A stretch of DNA of 64,000 nt from Candidatus Omnitrophota bacterium (GTDB lineage: Bacteria; Hinthialibacterota; Hinthialibacteria; Hinthialibacterales; Hinthialibacteraceae): assembly GCA_013177805.1 (NCBI GenBank), contig JABLXU010000007.1:62001-126000 (forward strand), read 5' to 3'. This document shows positions 1-9,016 of this stretch, one piece after another. The notes beneath the pieces were generated by a model that made no database searches, was not told where the DNA came from, and saw only the letters and a list, made by a program, of their open reading frames with translations. Position 1 is the stretch's first letter. The number at the start of each line of letters is the position of its first letter. A program made the translations under genes and the position numbers.

Positions 1-666
1 CTGTACGCCCACCAATACCTCGACAAAACCTTGGGCGGCATCAACACCGTGGTCCTGATTTGTAGCAGCTTCACCATGGCCTGGGCAGTGCGCTGCGCGC
101 AGTTGGGCAACCAACGGGGATTGATCGCCCTGCTCTCGCTGACCCTCCTCTGCGCTTTCGGCTTCCTGGGCATCAAGTACGTCGAATACGAACAGAAATG
201 GAAACACGGCCTCCTGATGGGGTATTACTACAATCCCCAGGAGCATGAGGCACCGCACGCGGAATCCGCGCCCCCGGCTCATTCAGAACCGGAGACACCC
301 CCCCCCGCGTTCCAACCCGCCTCCCCGGATCCCGGCCAGGACGCCTCGGTTGAGGAACGCTCCACGATTCCCCCGGCGGCGGTGGGCCCCTCCGGCCTGG
401 CTTCGGAAAACGCAACCGGCGGGCATGCGAACAATCGCAAGCCCGCTAACGTCCATATTTTTTTCGGTATCTATTTCGCGATGACCGGCCTGCACGGAAT
501 TCACGTCCTGGGCGGCATCGCCGTCATCGCCTGGCTGCTGTACCGGTCGGTCCAGGGGCACTTCAACGCGGATTACTTCACCCCGGTCGATCTCGTGGGG
601 CTATACTGGCACCTCGTGGACCTGATTTGGATTTACTTGTTTCCTCTGCTGTATTTGATCCATTAG
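1..666 (+). CDS. Cytochrome c oxidase subunit III (5' end outside window)
   Basis: The reading frame is open from the first base, so the true start lies upstream; 221 residues are visible. It matches heme-copper oxidase subunit III, an integral membrane subunit packed against the catalytic subunit. The C-terminal half carries the family pattern MTGLHGIHVLGG followed by GLYWHLVDLIWIYLFPLLY, and hydrophobic helices flank the middle. Unusually, about 60 residues rich in Pro, Glu, Ala and His (roughly codons 78-142) are inserted between the third-last and second-last helices, and would form a disordered loop. Two more oxidase genes follow on the same strand, so this is probably the distal part of a cox operon whose subunits I and II lie left of the window. 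Family assignment is firm; the role of the insert is unknown. Confidence 0.92.
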   Translation: MYAHQYLDKTLGGINTVVLICSSFTMAWAVRCAQLGNQRGLIALLSLTLLCAFGFLGIKYVEYEQKWKHGLLMGYYYNPQEHEAPHAESAPPAHSEPETPPPAFQPASPDPGQDASVEERSTIPPAAVGPSGLASENATGGHANNRKPANVHIFFGIYFAMTGLHGIHVLGGIAVIAWLLYRSVQGHFNADYFTPVDLVGLYWHLVDLIWIYLFPLLYLIH

Positions 667-790
667 GTCCTGTTGCGTTTTCGGAAAGAATGATTGACGA
701 CGAGTCGATAGGATCGTTTTAGAGTCAATAGCACGGTATGCGCATAATCCAAGGCGTATGTTCGGGAACGGGCGGGCTCCAAATTACGAA

Positions 791-827
791 TCCCCTCTCC
801 CTTTGGGAGAAATCTAGGGTGAGCGAA
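791..827. repeat. Dispersed palindromic repeat, family A
   Basis: CCCTCTCCC, a short spacer, GGGAGA, then AGGGTGAG. It matches about nine other intergenic sites in the window (see the first finding). Here it sits between the two cytochrome oxidase genes. Confidence 0.6.
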
Positions 828-889
828 AACTCTTACCCGGCGCGCCTCGGATGGGAAAAACTGAAATACCACGAAAGGAATCACTGGTC

Positions 890-1267
890 ATGACTAATCC
901 CGTCCCGGCTGCAGCCCATCCGCAGGGAGAGCATCCCCAGGCATCCGGACAGGTGGGCCATATCGTCTCGTTCTGGATCCTGGCGGCCGTCTGGATCGGG
1001 CTGATGATCCTCACCTACCTCACGGTCAGCGCCACCTATATCGATCTGGGAGGGATGAACCTGGTGATCGCGATGGCTATCGCCACCCTCAAAGCCTCCC
1101 TGGTCGTTCTGTTTTTCATGCACATGTACTGGGACAAACCTTTCCACGCCATTGTCTTCATCACCGCGCTGCTGTTTGTCGCCCTCTTCGTGGTGTTTGT
1201 ATTGATCGACACTACCGAATACTATCCGGATCTGATCCCCGGCTACGCCCCCCTCATGAACCGATGA
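890..1267 (+). CDS. Cytochrome c oxidase subunit IV (caa3-type small subunit)
   Basis: A 125-residue protein with three predicted transmembrane helices and the core TLKASLVVLFFMHMYWDKP, typical of the bacterial COX4/CtaF small subunit that stabilises the oxidase complex. An in-frame ATG lies 39 bases upstream (851), but the ATG at 890 has a GAAAGGAA ribosome site about 9 bases before it and gives the usual length. The stop overlaps the next start as ATGA, so translation is probably coupled. The gene order subunit III, IV, III supports the assignment. Confidence 0.9.
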   Translation: MTNPVPAAAHPQGEHPQASGQVGHIVSFWILAAVWIGLMILTYLTVSATYIDLGGMNLVIAMAIATLKASLVVLFFMHMYWDKPFHAIVFITALLFVALFVVFVLIDTTEYYPDLIPGYAPLMNR

Positions 1268-1884
1268 ACGCGCAACCGCTTGACTCCAACCATTCCTCCA
1301 AAACCCCCGGCCGGACGAACGAACATTGGGAATCCGTTCCCGGCGCGGGACGCCTCGGCATGTTCTTCTTCATCGCGTCCCTCTCGATGCTCTTTGCCGC
1401 GAGCCTCATCGGGTACTTGGCCGTCCGCCTGCCCCAGGAAAACTGGCCCCCCGAAGACATGCCCCGCCTGCCCGCCGGCCTCTGGTTCAGCACGGCGGTT
1501 ATTCTGCTCAGCAGTGCCGCGATTCAACTGGCCCTGCGCCGCATCCGCGCCGGCGACACCGCGGGTTTGCGAAAATGGCTGTGGATCACCAACGGGCTGG
1601 GCTATGTGTTCTTGATCAGCCAGACGGTGAACTGGACCCAGCTGATCCTCCTTCGCGTCACCGCCTCCGTGAACCTCTACGCCTTCACCTTCTTCATGCT
1701 GACCGGCCTGCACGCCCTGCACGTGCTCGGCGGCTTGATCGAACTGGGGATCGTCACCCGCAAGGCGTATCGCGGAATCTACACCGCCGCCTACCATCCA
1801 GGCGTGGAATACAGCGCCATCTACTGGCACTTTCTGGACGTGGTTTGGATTATTATGTTTGCGCTGCTGGTCATCGCCGGATAG
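1264..1884 (+). CDS. Second cytochrome c oxidase subunit III-like protein
   Basis: A 206-residue membrane protein of the heme-copper oxidase subunit III family, with about five helices. It shares the signature MTGLHALHVLGG and the closing IYWHFLDVVWIIMFALL with the first subunit III in this operon, but lacks the Pro-rich insertion. The start overlaps the subunit IV stop by 4 bases. Two subunit III paralogues around one subunit IV suggest either a two-piece subunit III or subunits for alternative oxidase assemblies; the sequence does not decide which. Family confidence is high. Confidence 0.9.
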   Translation: MNAQPLDSNHSSKTPGRTNEHWESVPGAGRLGMFFFIASLSMLFAASLIGYLAVRLPQENWPPEDMPRLPAGLWFSTAVILLSSAAIQLALRRIRAGDTAGLRKWLWITNGLGYVFLISQTVNWTQLILLRVTASVNLYAFTFFMLTGLHALHVLGGLIELGIVTRKAYRGIYTAAYHPGVEYSAIYWHFLDVVWIIMFALLVIAG

Positions 1885-1899
1885 TCCTTGGTGTCGAGC

Positions 1900-3000
1900 C
1901 TACCGCGCCAGTTCCGTGTCTGGCTGCAAGGCATACCAGGCAAACCAAAACGCGTAAATCACTTCCACGGATTTTGAGGAATCATTGGACGCGGCAATGA
2001 CCGCCGGGGGATGCGGGTAATACCGGAACGTCACCGGGGTGTCTCCGATTGCGGTGGCCCAGCCGGCTTTCGTGTCCACGCGGCCACGGATAGCATCATA
2101 CGTAAATGCCCGGGATTCCCCGCCCGCGCGGATCACGATCACCGGGGTCTTTTTCGGCAAGTCCGGAGCGGGGGGCAAGGGAGACACGGGAAACCGCAAG
2201 ACATCCGATCCGAAATAATTCCCGAAATTCTTTTTGTAAAGATCCTTGTACCGGGGATCCGGCGCCAACACCGTGGTCCCGGGATGTTCGTTCACCCAAT
2301 CGCCATATCCCATGAGATAGCAGGGAATCCGCTCCAACTTCCATCCCGCGGCGGCGGCCGGACCCGCCACGGCTTCGCCCAACAACTGGCTCCAGAGGCT
2401 CTCCCCGGCTCCGTTCGCCCGCCGGTCAAACAACAAGGGATTGGAATTGAACATCAACCCGCTCACGCCGAATTCCACCGTCTCCCCGTTTACTACCCGC
2501 CGGTACACCGCCGGACTGTCACAGAACGGGCTGTACGTCACCAAAAGCGGTGTCTCCAGGATCGTATCGTTGATCACTTCATGCCAGTTCATCACCCGCA
2601 GAGGATACGCCCGCGCCTGCCCGCTGATCACCACGCCAATCACCCGGTCGGAAGGCACCAGGTACTGGCCCCGCTGCCGCTCGTTAAGGTTCTCCACATC
2701 CGCCACGGACAGAACGGGAGGATGGGACAGCGCCGGCACCCCATCCTTGGGCATCCCCGCCGCCACCAACTGCTCCCGGGGAATCGTGCAGATGGCCAGG
2801 TCGAATCCATACGTCTCGACATGCCGGCCGTCTCCCGGTTTGAGTGAACCGGGCGTGGGAAATTCAAACCGCAGATGCCAGACGGCCGCCCCCGCGCACA
2901 AGATCACAGCCAGCAAAATCGCCCATCCGCCGCTGGAGAATTCCAGCATGCGGACCGGTTCACCCGGTGACGGCTCCGGAGAATTGGATTGTTCATTCAT
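1900..3000 (-). CDS. DUF3179 domain protein, membrane anchored
   Basis: A 366-residue protein with an N-terminal transmembrane segment (about residues 25-45) and an extracytoplasmic DUF3179 domain. Features include VIGVVISGQARAYPLRVMNW, NWHEVINDTI and VTYSPFCDSPAVYRR, where many homologues have a CPLC-type sequence; here only one Cys remains in that motif. DUF3179 has no established biochemical function. It is convergent with the oxidase operon (15-base gap) and lies between it and heme O synthase, which hints at a respiratory or periplasmic role, but this is only context. Confidence 0.85.
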   Translation of the reverse strand: MNEQSNSPEPSPGEPVRMLEFSSGGWAILLAVILCAGAAVWHLRFEFPTPGSLKPGDGRHVETYGFDLAICTIPREQLVAAGMPKDGVPALSHPPVLSVADVENLNERQRGQYLVPSDRVIGVVISGQARAYPLRVMNWHEVINDTILETPLLVTYSPFCDSPAVYRRVVNGETVEFGVSGLMFNSNPLLFDRRANGAGESLWSQLLGEAVAGPAAAAGWKLERIPCYLMGYGDWVNEHPGTTVLAPDPRYKDLYKKNFGNYFGSDVLRFPVSPLPPAPDLPKKTPVIVIRAGGESRAFTYDAIRGRVDTKAGWATAIGDTPVTFRYYPHPPAVIAASNDSSKSVEVIYAFWFAWYALQPDTELAR

Positions 3001-3168
3001 GGAAATAGCCCATGCAGTTAAAAACGAATTGAAACCCTGCCTAAACGGATATCATTCGGGAGTCACTTTATATTCGTAAGCGGAACTTTCGCAGTTCTTT
3101 ATTCGTCTCATGAATTTAGAAAGGAGCGCGTCACGATTCCCTCATCCTCTGGGAGAGGGCAAGCAGGA

Positions 3169-3196
3169 GGGTGGGCTCAAAGCGCAGCGTAGCCCA
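3169..3196. repeat. Dispersed repeat, family C copy 1
   Basis: A 28-base element containing CAAAGCGCAGCGTAGCCCA that matches 39087-39114 in the same orientation with one mismatch. In both places it follows a family A repeat. Confidence 0.7.
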
Positions 3197-3288
3197 TCAC
3201 CGGGGTCTTTCCTCACCCCACACCTTCCCGTATTTCACTATCCCCCCTTCTTTCCCCAGTGCCCCTTTCAAGGGGCCGCCCTGCAGCA

Positions 3289-3310
3289 GCCCAGGATTTC
3301 AATCCTGGGC
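3289..3310 (-). terminator. Palindrome downstream of ctaB, possible terminator
   Basis: Ten-base perfect stem (GCCCAGGATT pairing with AATCCTGGGC) around a 2-base centre, about 57 bases past the ctaB stop in its direction of transcription. There is no clear T-run, so it may instead be a repeat element. Confidence 0.4.
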
Positions 3311-3366
3311 GTTTCCACCCCGGGCGACTCATCCCTGGGCACAAAACTACCCGGGGCGGTTCAACC

Positions 3367-4335
3367 CTAAGGTTCGAGCGTGGCATGCCACTCCAGAACT
3401 TGCCCACCCCGCGTGTGCGGATTCGGCAACGACTGATCGATCACCAGAAATCCCATGAACAAAGGCAAATAAATCAAACTGGCCAAAAATACCCGGCGGG
3501 CGTTGGTTTCTGTCCGCCGCAAGAACAATTGCGTCCCCCAATACAAAAATGACAGGCCCAGCAGAAGGGATGCGCCCAGGAAAAAATACCCGCTCAATCC
3601 TCCCAAAAAGAAAGCCAGTCCTACCGGCACCAAAGCCAACGTGTAGAGCACAATCACCGGGCACGTCACCCGGCCGGTGGGATCAGCCACCGGGAGCATG
3701 CGGAACCCGCCCCGCGTGTAATCCTCCCGGTACAGCCAGGCCAGCGAAAGAAAATGGGGGATCTGCCACACGAACAGGGTGGCGGCCAATAACCATGCGC
3801 CGTAATCCAAGCCTCCGGTGGCGGCCGCCCAGCCCATCAGCGGCGGAATCGCGCCACAGACCGCCCCGGCCAGCGTGCAAAGCGAACTCACCCGTTTCAA
3901 CGGGGTGTAGATCAACACATAAATCAAAATATTGAGCGCTCCCAGCCCCGCGGTGAGGCCGTTCACGAACCACGCCAGGATCACGATGCCCATGATGGAT
4001 ACAGAACCCGCCCAGATAAGCGCGTGACGGGACGTCAACTGTCCCGCGGGCAAGGGACGCCGCCGCGTCCGCTCCATGCGCGCGTCCAGCGCGGCCTCCC
4101 GCCATTGGTTGAACGCGTTCGCCCCCAACGCGGCCAAACCCGTGCCCAGTAAAGTCCAGAAAAGCAGGCCGGGATGAAGGTTCTCCGCCCCCGCCAGCAT
4201 GAATCCCGCGAAAGCCGTGATCACCACCAACGTCGACAATCGCGCTTTCCCTAATTCGAGATACACTGGCAAAACTCCCAGGCCCGCCGGGCATCGCTCC
4301 GCCTCGAGCGCCGGATGCATGGATTCCGGTTTCAT
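3367..4335 (-). CDS. ctaB: Protoheme IX farnesyltransferase (heme O synthase)
   Basis: A UbiA-family integral membrane prenyltransferase of 322 residues that adds a farnesyl group to heme B to make heme O, the precursor of heme A for the oxidase encoded nearby. The first allylic-diphosphate motif is NQWREAALDARMERTRRRPL (about residues 76-95), with the typical N-x3-E-x3-D spacing; the second polar loop is around WLYREDYTRGG. About eight helices are visible. The frame extends upstream to 4473, but the ATG at 4335 gives the usual length and has GGAGGAG about 13 bases before it. Placement beside cox genes fits. Confidence 0.9.
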   Translation of the reverse strand: MKPESMHPALEAERCPAGLGVLPVYLELGKARLSTLVVITAFAGFMLAGAENLHPGLLFWTLLGTGLAALGANAFNQWREAALDARMERTRRRPLPAGQLTSRHALIWAGSVSIMGIVILAWFVNGLTAGLGALNILIYVLIYTPLKRVSSLCTLAGAVCGAIPPLMGWAAATGGLDYGAWLLAATLFVWQIPHFLSLAWLYREDYTRGGFRMLPVADPTGRVTCPVIVLYTLALVPVGLAFFLGGLSGYFFLGASLLLGLSFLYWGTQLFLRRTETNARRVFLASLIYLPLFMGFLVIDQSLPNPHTRGGQVLEWHATLEP

Positions 4336-4552
4336 CGACAATCCTGATCTCCTCCGAGCTGATATGAATCCAGGCCCCGCCTTCCCGGAATTCGATTTCG
4401 CCGCAGAAGAATCCATCACGGCAATGACTACCCCGCGGCCGAACCGGAAGCGCTGAAACCTATGGAAAATCATTTCCTCTCAGTATAATTCGTTTTGATG
4501 GCCTATCCAACGAAGTTTTGCATTCCATCCTTAGACCGGGAGATCGCGCATC

Positions 4553-5656
4553 GTGCCCCGTCCCTCGAATCCGACTCGCCGTGATTTTTTCCAAGGCGGG
4601 TGGCAGAATTTTTGGAACCAGATCGCCGACGCCATCGACATCAAGGAACCCCTCGCCTTTCTGGGATTGGACCGCTCCTACGTCCGCCTGCGGCGCGAAG
4701 CCATGGCCACCGACTTCGAAGTGCTCTACTGCAACTACGAAAAGATGGAAGTCCGGAAGACGGCCATGAAAATCCTGGACGAAATCGACCGGGTGGAGTC
4801 GGTGCTGACCCTCTGGAAAGGCGAGTCCGAACTAGTCCGGGTTAACCGCCTCGCCGCCCGCGAACCGGTCCCCGTCGGCCCCGAAATCTTTGACTTGATC
4901 AAACTGGCCCAAACCATCCACGCGGAAACCAACGGCGCGTTTGACATCACCAGCACGCCCCTCTCCCGCTGCTGGGGATTTTTCTCCCGCCAAGGCCGCG
5001 TTCCCTCGCAAGACGAAATCGACGCGGCCCGGCGCAAAACCGGCATGGAATTCGTCGAACTCAACGAAGCCGGTCGCACCGTCTTCTTCCACAAGGAAGG
5101 CATCGAACTGACGCCCGCCAGCCTGGGCAAAGGCCTGGCGTTGGATTACGCCCTTCACGCCGCCCGCCGGCTCGGCCTCACCACCGTCCTGCTCAACGGG
5201 GGCTTCAGCAGCGTCCTCGCCTCGGGCGCGCCCCAATGGCGGAACGCTTGGCAGATCGACGTCCGCAATCCCCTGGATCACCAGCGCCCCCTGGCCCGGA
5301 TCCAACTGCGCGATCAGGGATTTTCCTCCTCCGGTTCGGAATTGCAAAAAATCGAAGCCGGCGGAAAAACCTACGGCCATATCCTCGATCCCCGCACCGG
5401 CTGGCCGGCGGACGCTGTCCTCAACGTGAACGTCACCGCCCCCACCGCCCTCCACGCCGAAGCCCTTTCCACGGCTTTTTATGTGATGGGGGTTGAGAAA
5501 ACCTTGAAATACTGTGAAAATCACCCCGAGATAGGCGTTATCATCTTGCAAAAGCCTGACGCACAAGGCCGAGCGGAGATAATCACGTCCAACATCAATC
5601 CAGAACGTGTGGAGGTATTATTGACATCGTGTCAAGCACACCGCGCTACTACCTGA
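4553..5656 (+). CDS. apbE: FAD:protein FMN transferase (ApbE family)
   Basis: A 367-residue protein starting at GTG, with GGGAGA about 9 bases upstream. ApbE enzymes attach FMN covalently to Thr/Ser of membrane flavoproteins using Mg2+ and FAD. The core GHILDPRTGWP is present, as is LNGGFSSVLASG. The usual A-D-A-L-S-T metal/flavin motif reads AEALSTAFYVMG, with Glu replacing Asp. The N-terminus has TRRDFF, resembling a degenerate Tat-type start but without a clear hydrophobic core. The 3' end overlaps the next gene by 28 bases. No obvious flavoprotein substrate (such as NqrC or RnfG) is in the window. Confidence 0.88.
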   Translation: MPRPSNPTRRDFFQGGWQNFWNQIADAIDIKEPLAFLGLDRSYVRLRREAMATDFEVLYCNYEKMEVRKTAMKILDEIDRVESVLTLWKGESELVRVNRLAAREPVPVGPEIFDLIKLAQTIHAETNGAFDITSTPLSRCWGFFSRQGRVPSQDEIDAARRKTGMEFVELNEAGRTVFFHKEGIELTPASLGKGLALDYALHAARRLGLTTVLLNGGFSSVLASGAPQWRNAWQIDVRNPLDHQRPLARIQLRDQGFSSSGSELQKIEAGGKTYGHILDPRTGWPADAVLNVNVTAPTALHAEALSTAFYVMGVEKTLKYCENHPEIGVIILQKPDAQGRAEIITSNINPERVEVLLTSCQAHRATT

Positions 5657-6240
5657 CTGGGTGGCAGAGCTTCTTCTTCGTTCTGCTGCGTATCGGAATC
5701 GGATGGCATTTTCTCCGCGAAGGATGGATCAAATTATGCGATCCGACGTGGACCGCCGCGGGATATTTGGTGAATTCCTGGGGCCCCCTCTCTCCCTACT
5801 TCCGCCTGATCGGCGAAACCCCCTGGATGCTCAACATCGCTAACTTTACCATGCCCTGGATGCTCTTCCTCTCCGGGCTGGGCATGATGCTGGGCCTGTT
5901 CACCCGCTCTTCCATCCTGCTGGCCATGGTGCTCTTGGTCATGTTCTACCTCGCCGCTCCCCCGATCGAGGCCATGCCCCCATACGAACGCTGGGGCGAT
6001 AATTTCCAATGGGCGCCCTACAAGATCTCCCTCGATCACGCCCAATGGGCGGGGAAGCACATGATCGGCACCGAAGGCAACTACATGATCGTCAACAAGA
6101 ACCTGATCGAGTTCCTGGCCTTGGCCGCCTTGTTGACAGTGAACACCGGCATGATTTGCGGACTGGATGTCTACGTCCGGCAATGGTTCGCCAAAGAACC
6201 GGACGAACAGCCTTCCGAAATCCAGACCGCCGAGGCGTAA
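5629..6240 (+). CDS. DoxX family membrane protein
   Basis: A 203-residue protein with four hydrophobic helices and the DoxX-type opening FFFVLLRIGIGWHFLREGW. It starts at GTG inside the apbE 3' end (28-base overlap), with GGAGG about 13 bases upstream, so it is probably co-translated. DoxX proteins are quinone-linked or of unknown function; the archaeal founder is a thiosulfate:quinone oxidoreductase subunit, which is not evidence for that activity here. The long hydrophilic segment between helices 3 and 4 (about residues 105-145) is larger than in minimal DoxX proteins. It precedes a Tat oxidoreductase, a pairing often seen in planctomycete-like genomes. Confidence 0.82.
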   Translation: MSSTPRYYLTGWQSFFFVLLRIGIGWHFLREGWIKLCDPTWTAAGYLVNSWGPLSPYFRLIGETPWMLNIANFTMPWMLFLSGLGMMLGLFTRSSILLAMVLLVMFYLAAPPIEAMPPYERWGDNFQWAPYKISLDHAQWAGKHMIGTEGNYMIVNKNLIEFLALAALLTVNTGMICGLDVYVRQWFAKEPDEQPSEIQTAEA

Positions 6241-6325
6241 AACGGGCGGTACGGCCTCTCGGCAGGCCATAACTAAAATTGAATCAAAAAATTTACAAAT
6301 AGCAGCGAAAGCGAGGAAAGCGAAG

Positions 6326-7720
6326 ATGCAACTCAATGAAGGTCAAAAAGAAATCGGACGCCGAAACTTCTTGAAAGCCGTCGCGGCCCTTCCCGCCGTC
6401 GGCGCGTTTGCCTATACCGCCGCCCAAGCCGGACCCGTCAAAATCGGGATCATCGGAACCGGCATGGAAGGCCGGATTCTCATCCAGGCCATGGATCCCA
6501 AATACACCTACATCGTCGCCATGTGCGATATCCGCCCGGATAACAAAGCCATCGGCAAATGGTGGCTCGGCCAATGCGGCCATTCGGCGGATCCCCGGGT
6601 GTACGAGGATTACCACGACCTCCTGAACGATCCCGAAGTGGAAGCGGTGGTGATCGCCACCCCCCTCCATATGCACGCCCCCATGGCCATCGATGCCATG
6701 AAAGCCGGCAAGCATGTCTTCACCGAAAAAACCATGGCCTTCTCGGTCGAAGATTGCCAAAACATGGTGCGGACCGCGCAGGAAACCGGCATGAACCTTC
6801 AAGTCGGCCACCAACGGTTTTACAACCCCCTCTACTGGGACGCCTACCGGATGATCCGTGAAGGCTTGATCGGCAATGTCTATCACATCCGGGCCCTGTG
6901 GCACCGCAACACCGACTGGAACTACTGGACCTTCGTGGAAGACAAACACTACGAAAACCTGCTGAAATTCGACCCCTCCAAGTGGGGCTACAAGGATCCT
7001 CAGCATATGGTGAACTGGCGCTGGTACAGCGATACCTCCCGCGGCATGTGGACCGAATTGGCCAGCCACCAGATCGCCATCACCAACTGGTTCTTCGGCA
7101 ACATCTCCCCCACCGCCGTGGTGGCTTCCGCCGGCCGCTACAAGACCATGGAAGATCAACTGCGCCTGACCAACTACAACCAATGGAAAGAAGGCGAAGA
7201 ACGCGACCGCAAACGCACCTACAAGGAAGATGACCGCAACATCGCCGACCACATCTACGCCATTTACGAATACCCCGGCGGCCGCACGGTCACCTATTCC
7301 GCCATCCAAAGCAATTCCTTCGACAACTACTACGAAGAAATCATGGGCACCTTCGGCACCATCATCCTGAAAAATGAAAACGAGTCCTATCTCTTCTGGG
7401 AGCCAGGCTGGGATGAAGCCACCGCCAAAAAAGCCGCGGAAGGCCAAAAAAGCACCGGCGTGGCCGTCACCCAAGAAGAAGAAACCGGCTCGGCCTTCGC
7501 CGCTCACGTCTCGGGCGAGGCCACCGGCGGCGGGGGCGCGTCCTCCATGTCGCCCACCGAACCGTACAAATGGGAACTGATGGGCTTCGCCGACACCATC
7601 CGCCGGGGCGCGCCCAATCTCTGCACCGGGGTTCAGGGCATGCTGGCCGCCCAGGCTTGCTTTGCCGGCCAAGAAGCCGCCGAGAAAAAGGTCCGTATCG
7701 AGATCCCTTCGATCGTCTGA
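6326..7720 (+). CDS. Tat-exported Gfo/Idh/MocA family oxidoreductase
   Basis: A 464-residue NAD(P)-dependent sugar or cyclitol oxidoreductase type protein. The N-terminus is a twin-arginine signal (GRRNFLK at residues 11-17, then a hydrophobic stretch ending AAQA), so it is predicted to be exported folded with its cofactor. The Rossmann motif GIIGTGMEGR follows, then GKHVFTEKTMAF (EKP-type motif as EKT) and GHQRFYNPLY. The longer frame begins at 6167, but ATG 6326 has GAGGAAAG 6 bases upstream and puts the Tat motif at the very N-terminus. The substrate cannot be told from sequence. A strong terminator follows. Confidence 0.9.
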   Translation: MQLNEGQKEIGRRNFLKAVAALPAVGAFAYTAAQAGPVKIGIIGTGMEGRILIQAMDPKYTYIVAMCDIRPDNKAIGKWWLGQCGHSADPRVYEDYHDLLNDPEVEAVVIATPLHMHAPMAIDAMKAGKHVFTEKTMAFSVEDCQNMVRTAQETGMNLQVGHQRFYNPLYWDAYRMIREGLIGNVYHIRALWHRNTDWNYWTFVEDKHYENLLKFDPSKWGYKDPQHMVNWRWYSDTSRGMWTELASHQIAITNWFFGNISPTAVVASAGRYKTMEDQLRLTNYNQWKEGEERDRKRTYKEDDRNIADHIYAIYEYPGGRTVTYSAIQSNSFDNYYEEIMGTFGTIILKNENESYLFWEPGWDEATAKKAAEGQKSTGVAVTQEEETGSAFAAHVSGEATGGGGASSMSPTEPYKWELMGFADTIRRGAPNLCTGVQGMLAAQACFAGQEAAEKKVRIEIPSIV

Positions 7721-7752
7721 TCCGGCACGTTGATTTCCCAACTAAATTTAAT

Positions 7753-7779
7753 CCCCCCGCGTCCCGTGGATGCGGGGGG
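7753..7779 (+). terminator. Rho-independent-type hairpin after the Gfo/Idh/MocA gene
   Basis: Perfect 8-bp GC stem (CCCCCCGC with GCGGGGGG) around an 11-base loop, 33 bases past the stop codon. The T tract is weak (TTGGCTTT). Confidence 0.65.
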
Positions 7780-8151
7780 TTGGCTTTGCCTGCCCTGCCC
7801 CCATTATTCGGACTTCTCTATTATGAGGACTTGTCAGACAAGAACGTCCCTTTGTTCAAATCGCCGGCTTGCACCTTTTCTTAGCACGGAGCCATGAATA
7901 AGCCGGTCAGGAATCCCAACTGACCACGCCCTTCTTCCTTCCCCCAATCGATCCGAATCCACGGATGACCATCCATGAAAACAGGCGCCCTCTCCTGCCG
8001 GGCCTGGCGGTTTCTGCCGGCCCGCATGAGGAGGCGCCCCGAGTCAGGATAGGATGAACGAAATGGGAATCCGAAAGGCGTTCCGATCCATGTCGCGATC
8101 CCTAACCGGCCTGATCCCTCCATGGATCCGGTTGCCTTCCTTGGCAGGACA
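7780..8151. other. Intergenic region, nothing recognised
   Basis: Lies between a plus-strand terminator and the 3' end of the minus-strand lolD gene. It has no ORF with convincing family features and no tRNA-like fold. A small palindrome (CTTGTC-A-GACAAG) is at 7830-7842. The open frame that spans part of it on the minus strand overlaps lolD and looks like noise. Confidence 0.5.
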
Positions 8152-8919
8152 TTATGTACTATCGGCGGAGGAGGAGAAATCTTGAGGATCGCCGGCCGAT
8201 TGATAAACGGGTTCCAGCGGATTGCCCGGAAGGGAATGCAAACAGCCGTCATGAAGCAATAAATGCCGGTCCGCCTGACCCGCGATGGCCTGGTTGTGGG
8301 TCACCATGACGATCGTCAACCCCCGCGCCGTTTGCTGCTCCCGGATTAGGGCAATGAGTTCATCGCTGGTGGCGTGATCCAAATTGCCGGTCGGTTCGTC
8401 CAGGAACAAAATCGAGGGACGGTTGATCATCGCGCGGGCCACGGCCACCCGCTGTTGTTCTCCTCCCGACAAGCGGGCCGGCTTGTGATGCAACCGGTGC
8501 CCCAATCGGAGTTCCCGCAACATCTCTTCCGCCTGCTTCCAGATCTCCTTGGCCGGACGGCGCGCAATCAATCCGGGTAAGGCCACATTCTCAAGGGCGC
8601 TGAATTCCGGCATGAGATGATGGAACTGAAACACAAAACCAAATTCCCGGTTCCGGATCCGGTTGGTCTCTCCATTCCCCAGGCGGGTGAGATCCTGTCC
8701 ACGGAAAAGGATCTTCCCCGCCGTAATGGCGTCCAAACACCCCAATAGATGCAAAAGGGTGGATTTGCCCGATCCGGATTCCCCGCTGATGGCCAGGAAT
8801 TCCTTCTCATAGACCTCGAGATCCAGGTTTTTCAAAACCTCCAGATCCACGTCCCCCGTGCGGTACACCTTGCGGAGATCGATGGCTTGAAGCAGGACAG
8901 TTGAGCCATGGACGTTCAT
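8152..8919 (-). CDS. lolD: Lipoprotein-releasing ABC transporter ATPase (LolD-like)
   Basis: A 255-residue ABC ATPase of the LolD/MacB class. Walker A is GESGSGKST (46-54), the Q-loop region [18 protein letters not shown] is nearly diagnostic for LolD, the signature is LSGGEQQR (150-157) and Walker B is LFLDEPTG (171-178). LolD powers extraction of outer-membrane lipoproteins by LolC/E-type permeases. The matching permease is not adjacent; a LolC/E homologue is 8 kb away at 16541 on the other strand. An AAGGAAAC ribosome site precedes the ATG. About 25 C-terminal residues beyond the domain are Ser/Asp-rich. Its promoter is probably in the short gap to the upstream ligase gene. Confidence 0.9.
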   Translation of the reverse strand: MNVHGSTVLLQAIDLRKVYRTGDVDLEVLKNLDLEVYEKEFLAISGESGSGKSTLLHLLGCLDAITAGKILFRGQDLTRLGNGETNRIRNREFGFVFQFHHLMPEFSALENVALPGLIARRPAKEIWKQAEEMLRELRLGHRLHHKPARLSGGEQQRVAVARAMINRPSILFLDEPTGNLDHATSDELIALIREQQTARGLTIVMVTHNQAIAGQADRHLLLHDGCLHSLPGNPLEPVYQSAGDPQDFSSSADST

Positions 8920-9016
8920 GCTGTTTCCTTTTTTTCCATCTCCCTTTCTTTTCTTCCTCCCTCTCCAAAGGGGGAGAAAATCCAGATGAGAGGAATCGGC
9001 GAATAGGCCGCTTGAT

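Larger units (their letters stand above)
3001..3366. other. Intergenic region with repeats and palindromes
   Basis: No credible gene. From left to right: an AT-richer stretch (3040-3110), a family A repeat (3138-3160), a 28-base element also found at 39087-39114 (3169-3196), a 7-bp palindrome (3261-3276), a 10-bp palindrome (3289-3310) and several CCCGGGC/CCTGGGC half-palindromes up to the ctaB stop. Both neighbours are read leftward, so the palindromes lie downstream of ctaB and may terminate it. Confidence 0.6.

Noticed and set aside
6293..7741. 482-residue minus-strand frame across the Gfo/Idh/MocA gene
   Set aside because: It is an antisense shadow of a well-supported gene, with Gly/His/Val-rich composition produced by codon bias.
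7881..8252. 123-residue minus-strand frame after lolD
   Set aside because: It overlaps the lolD 3' end, has no family features and no ribosome site.
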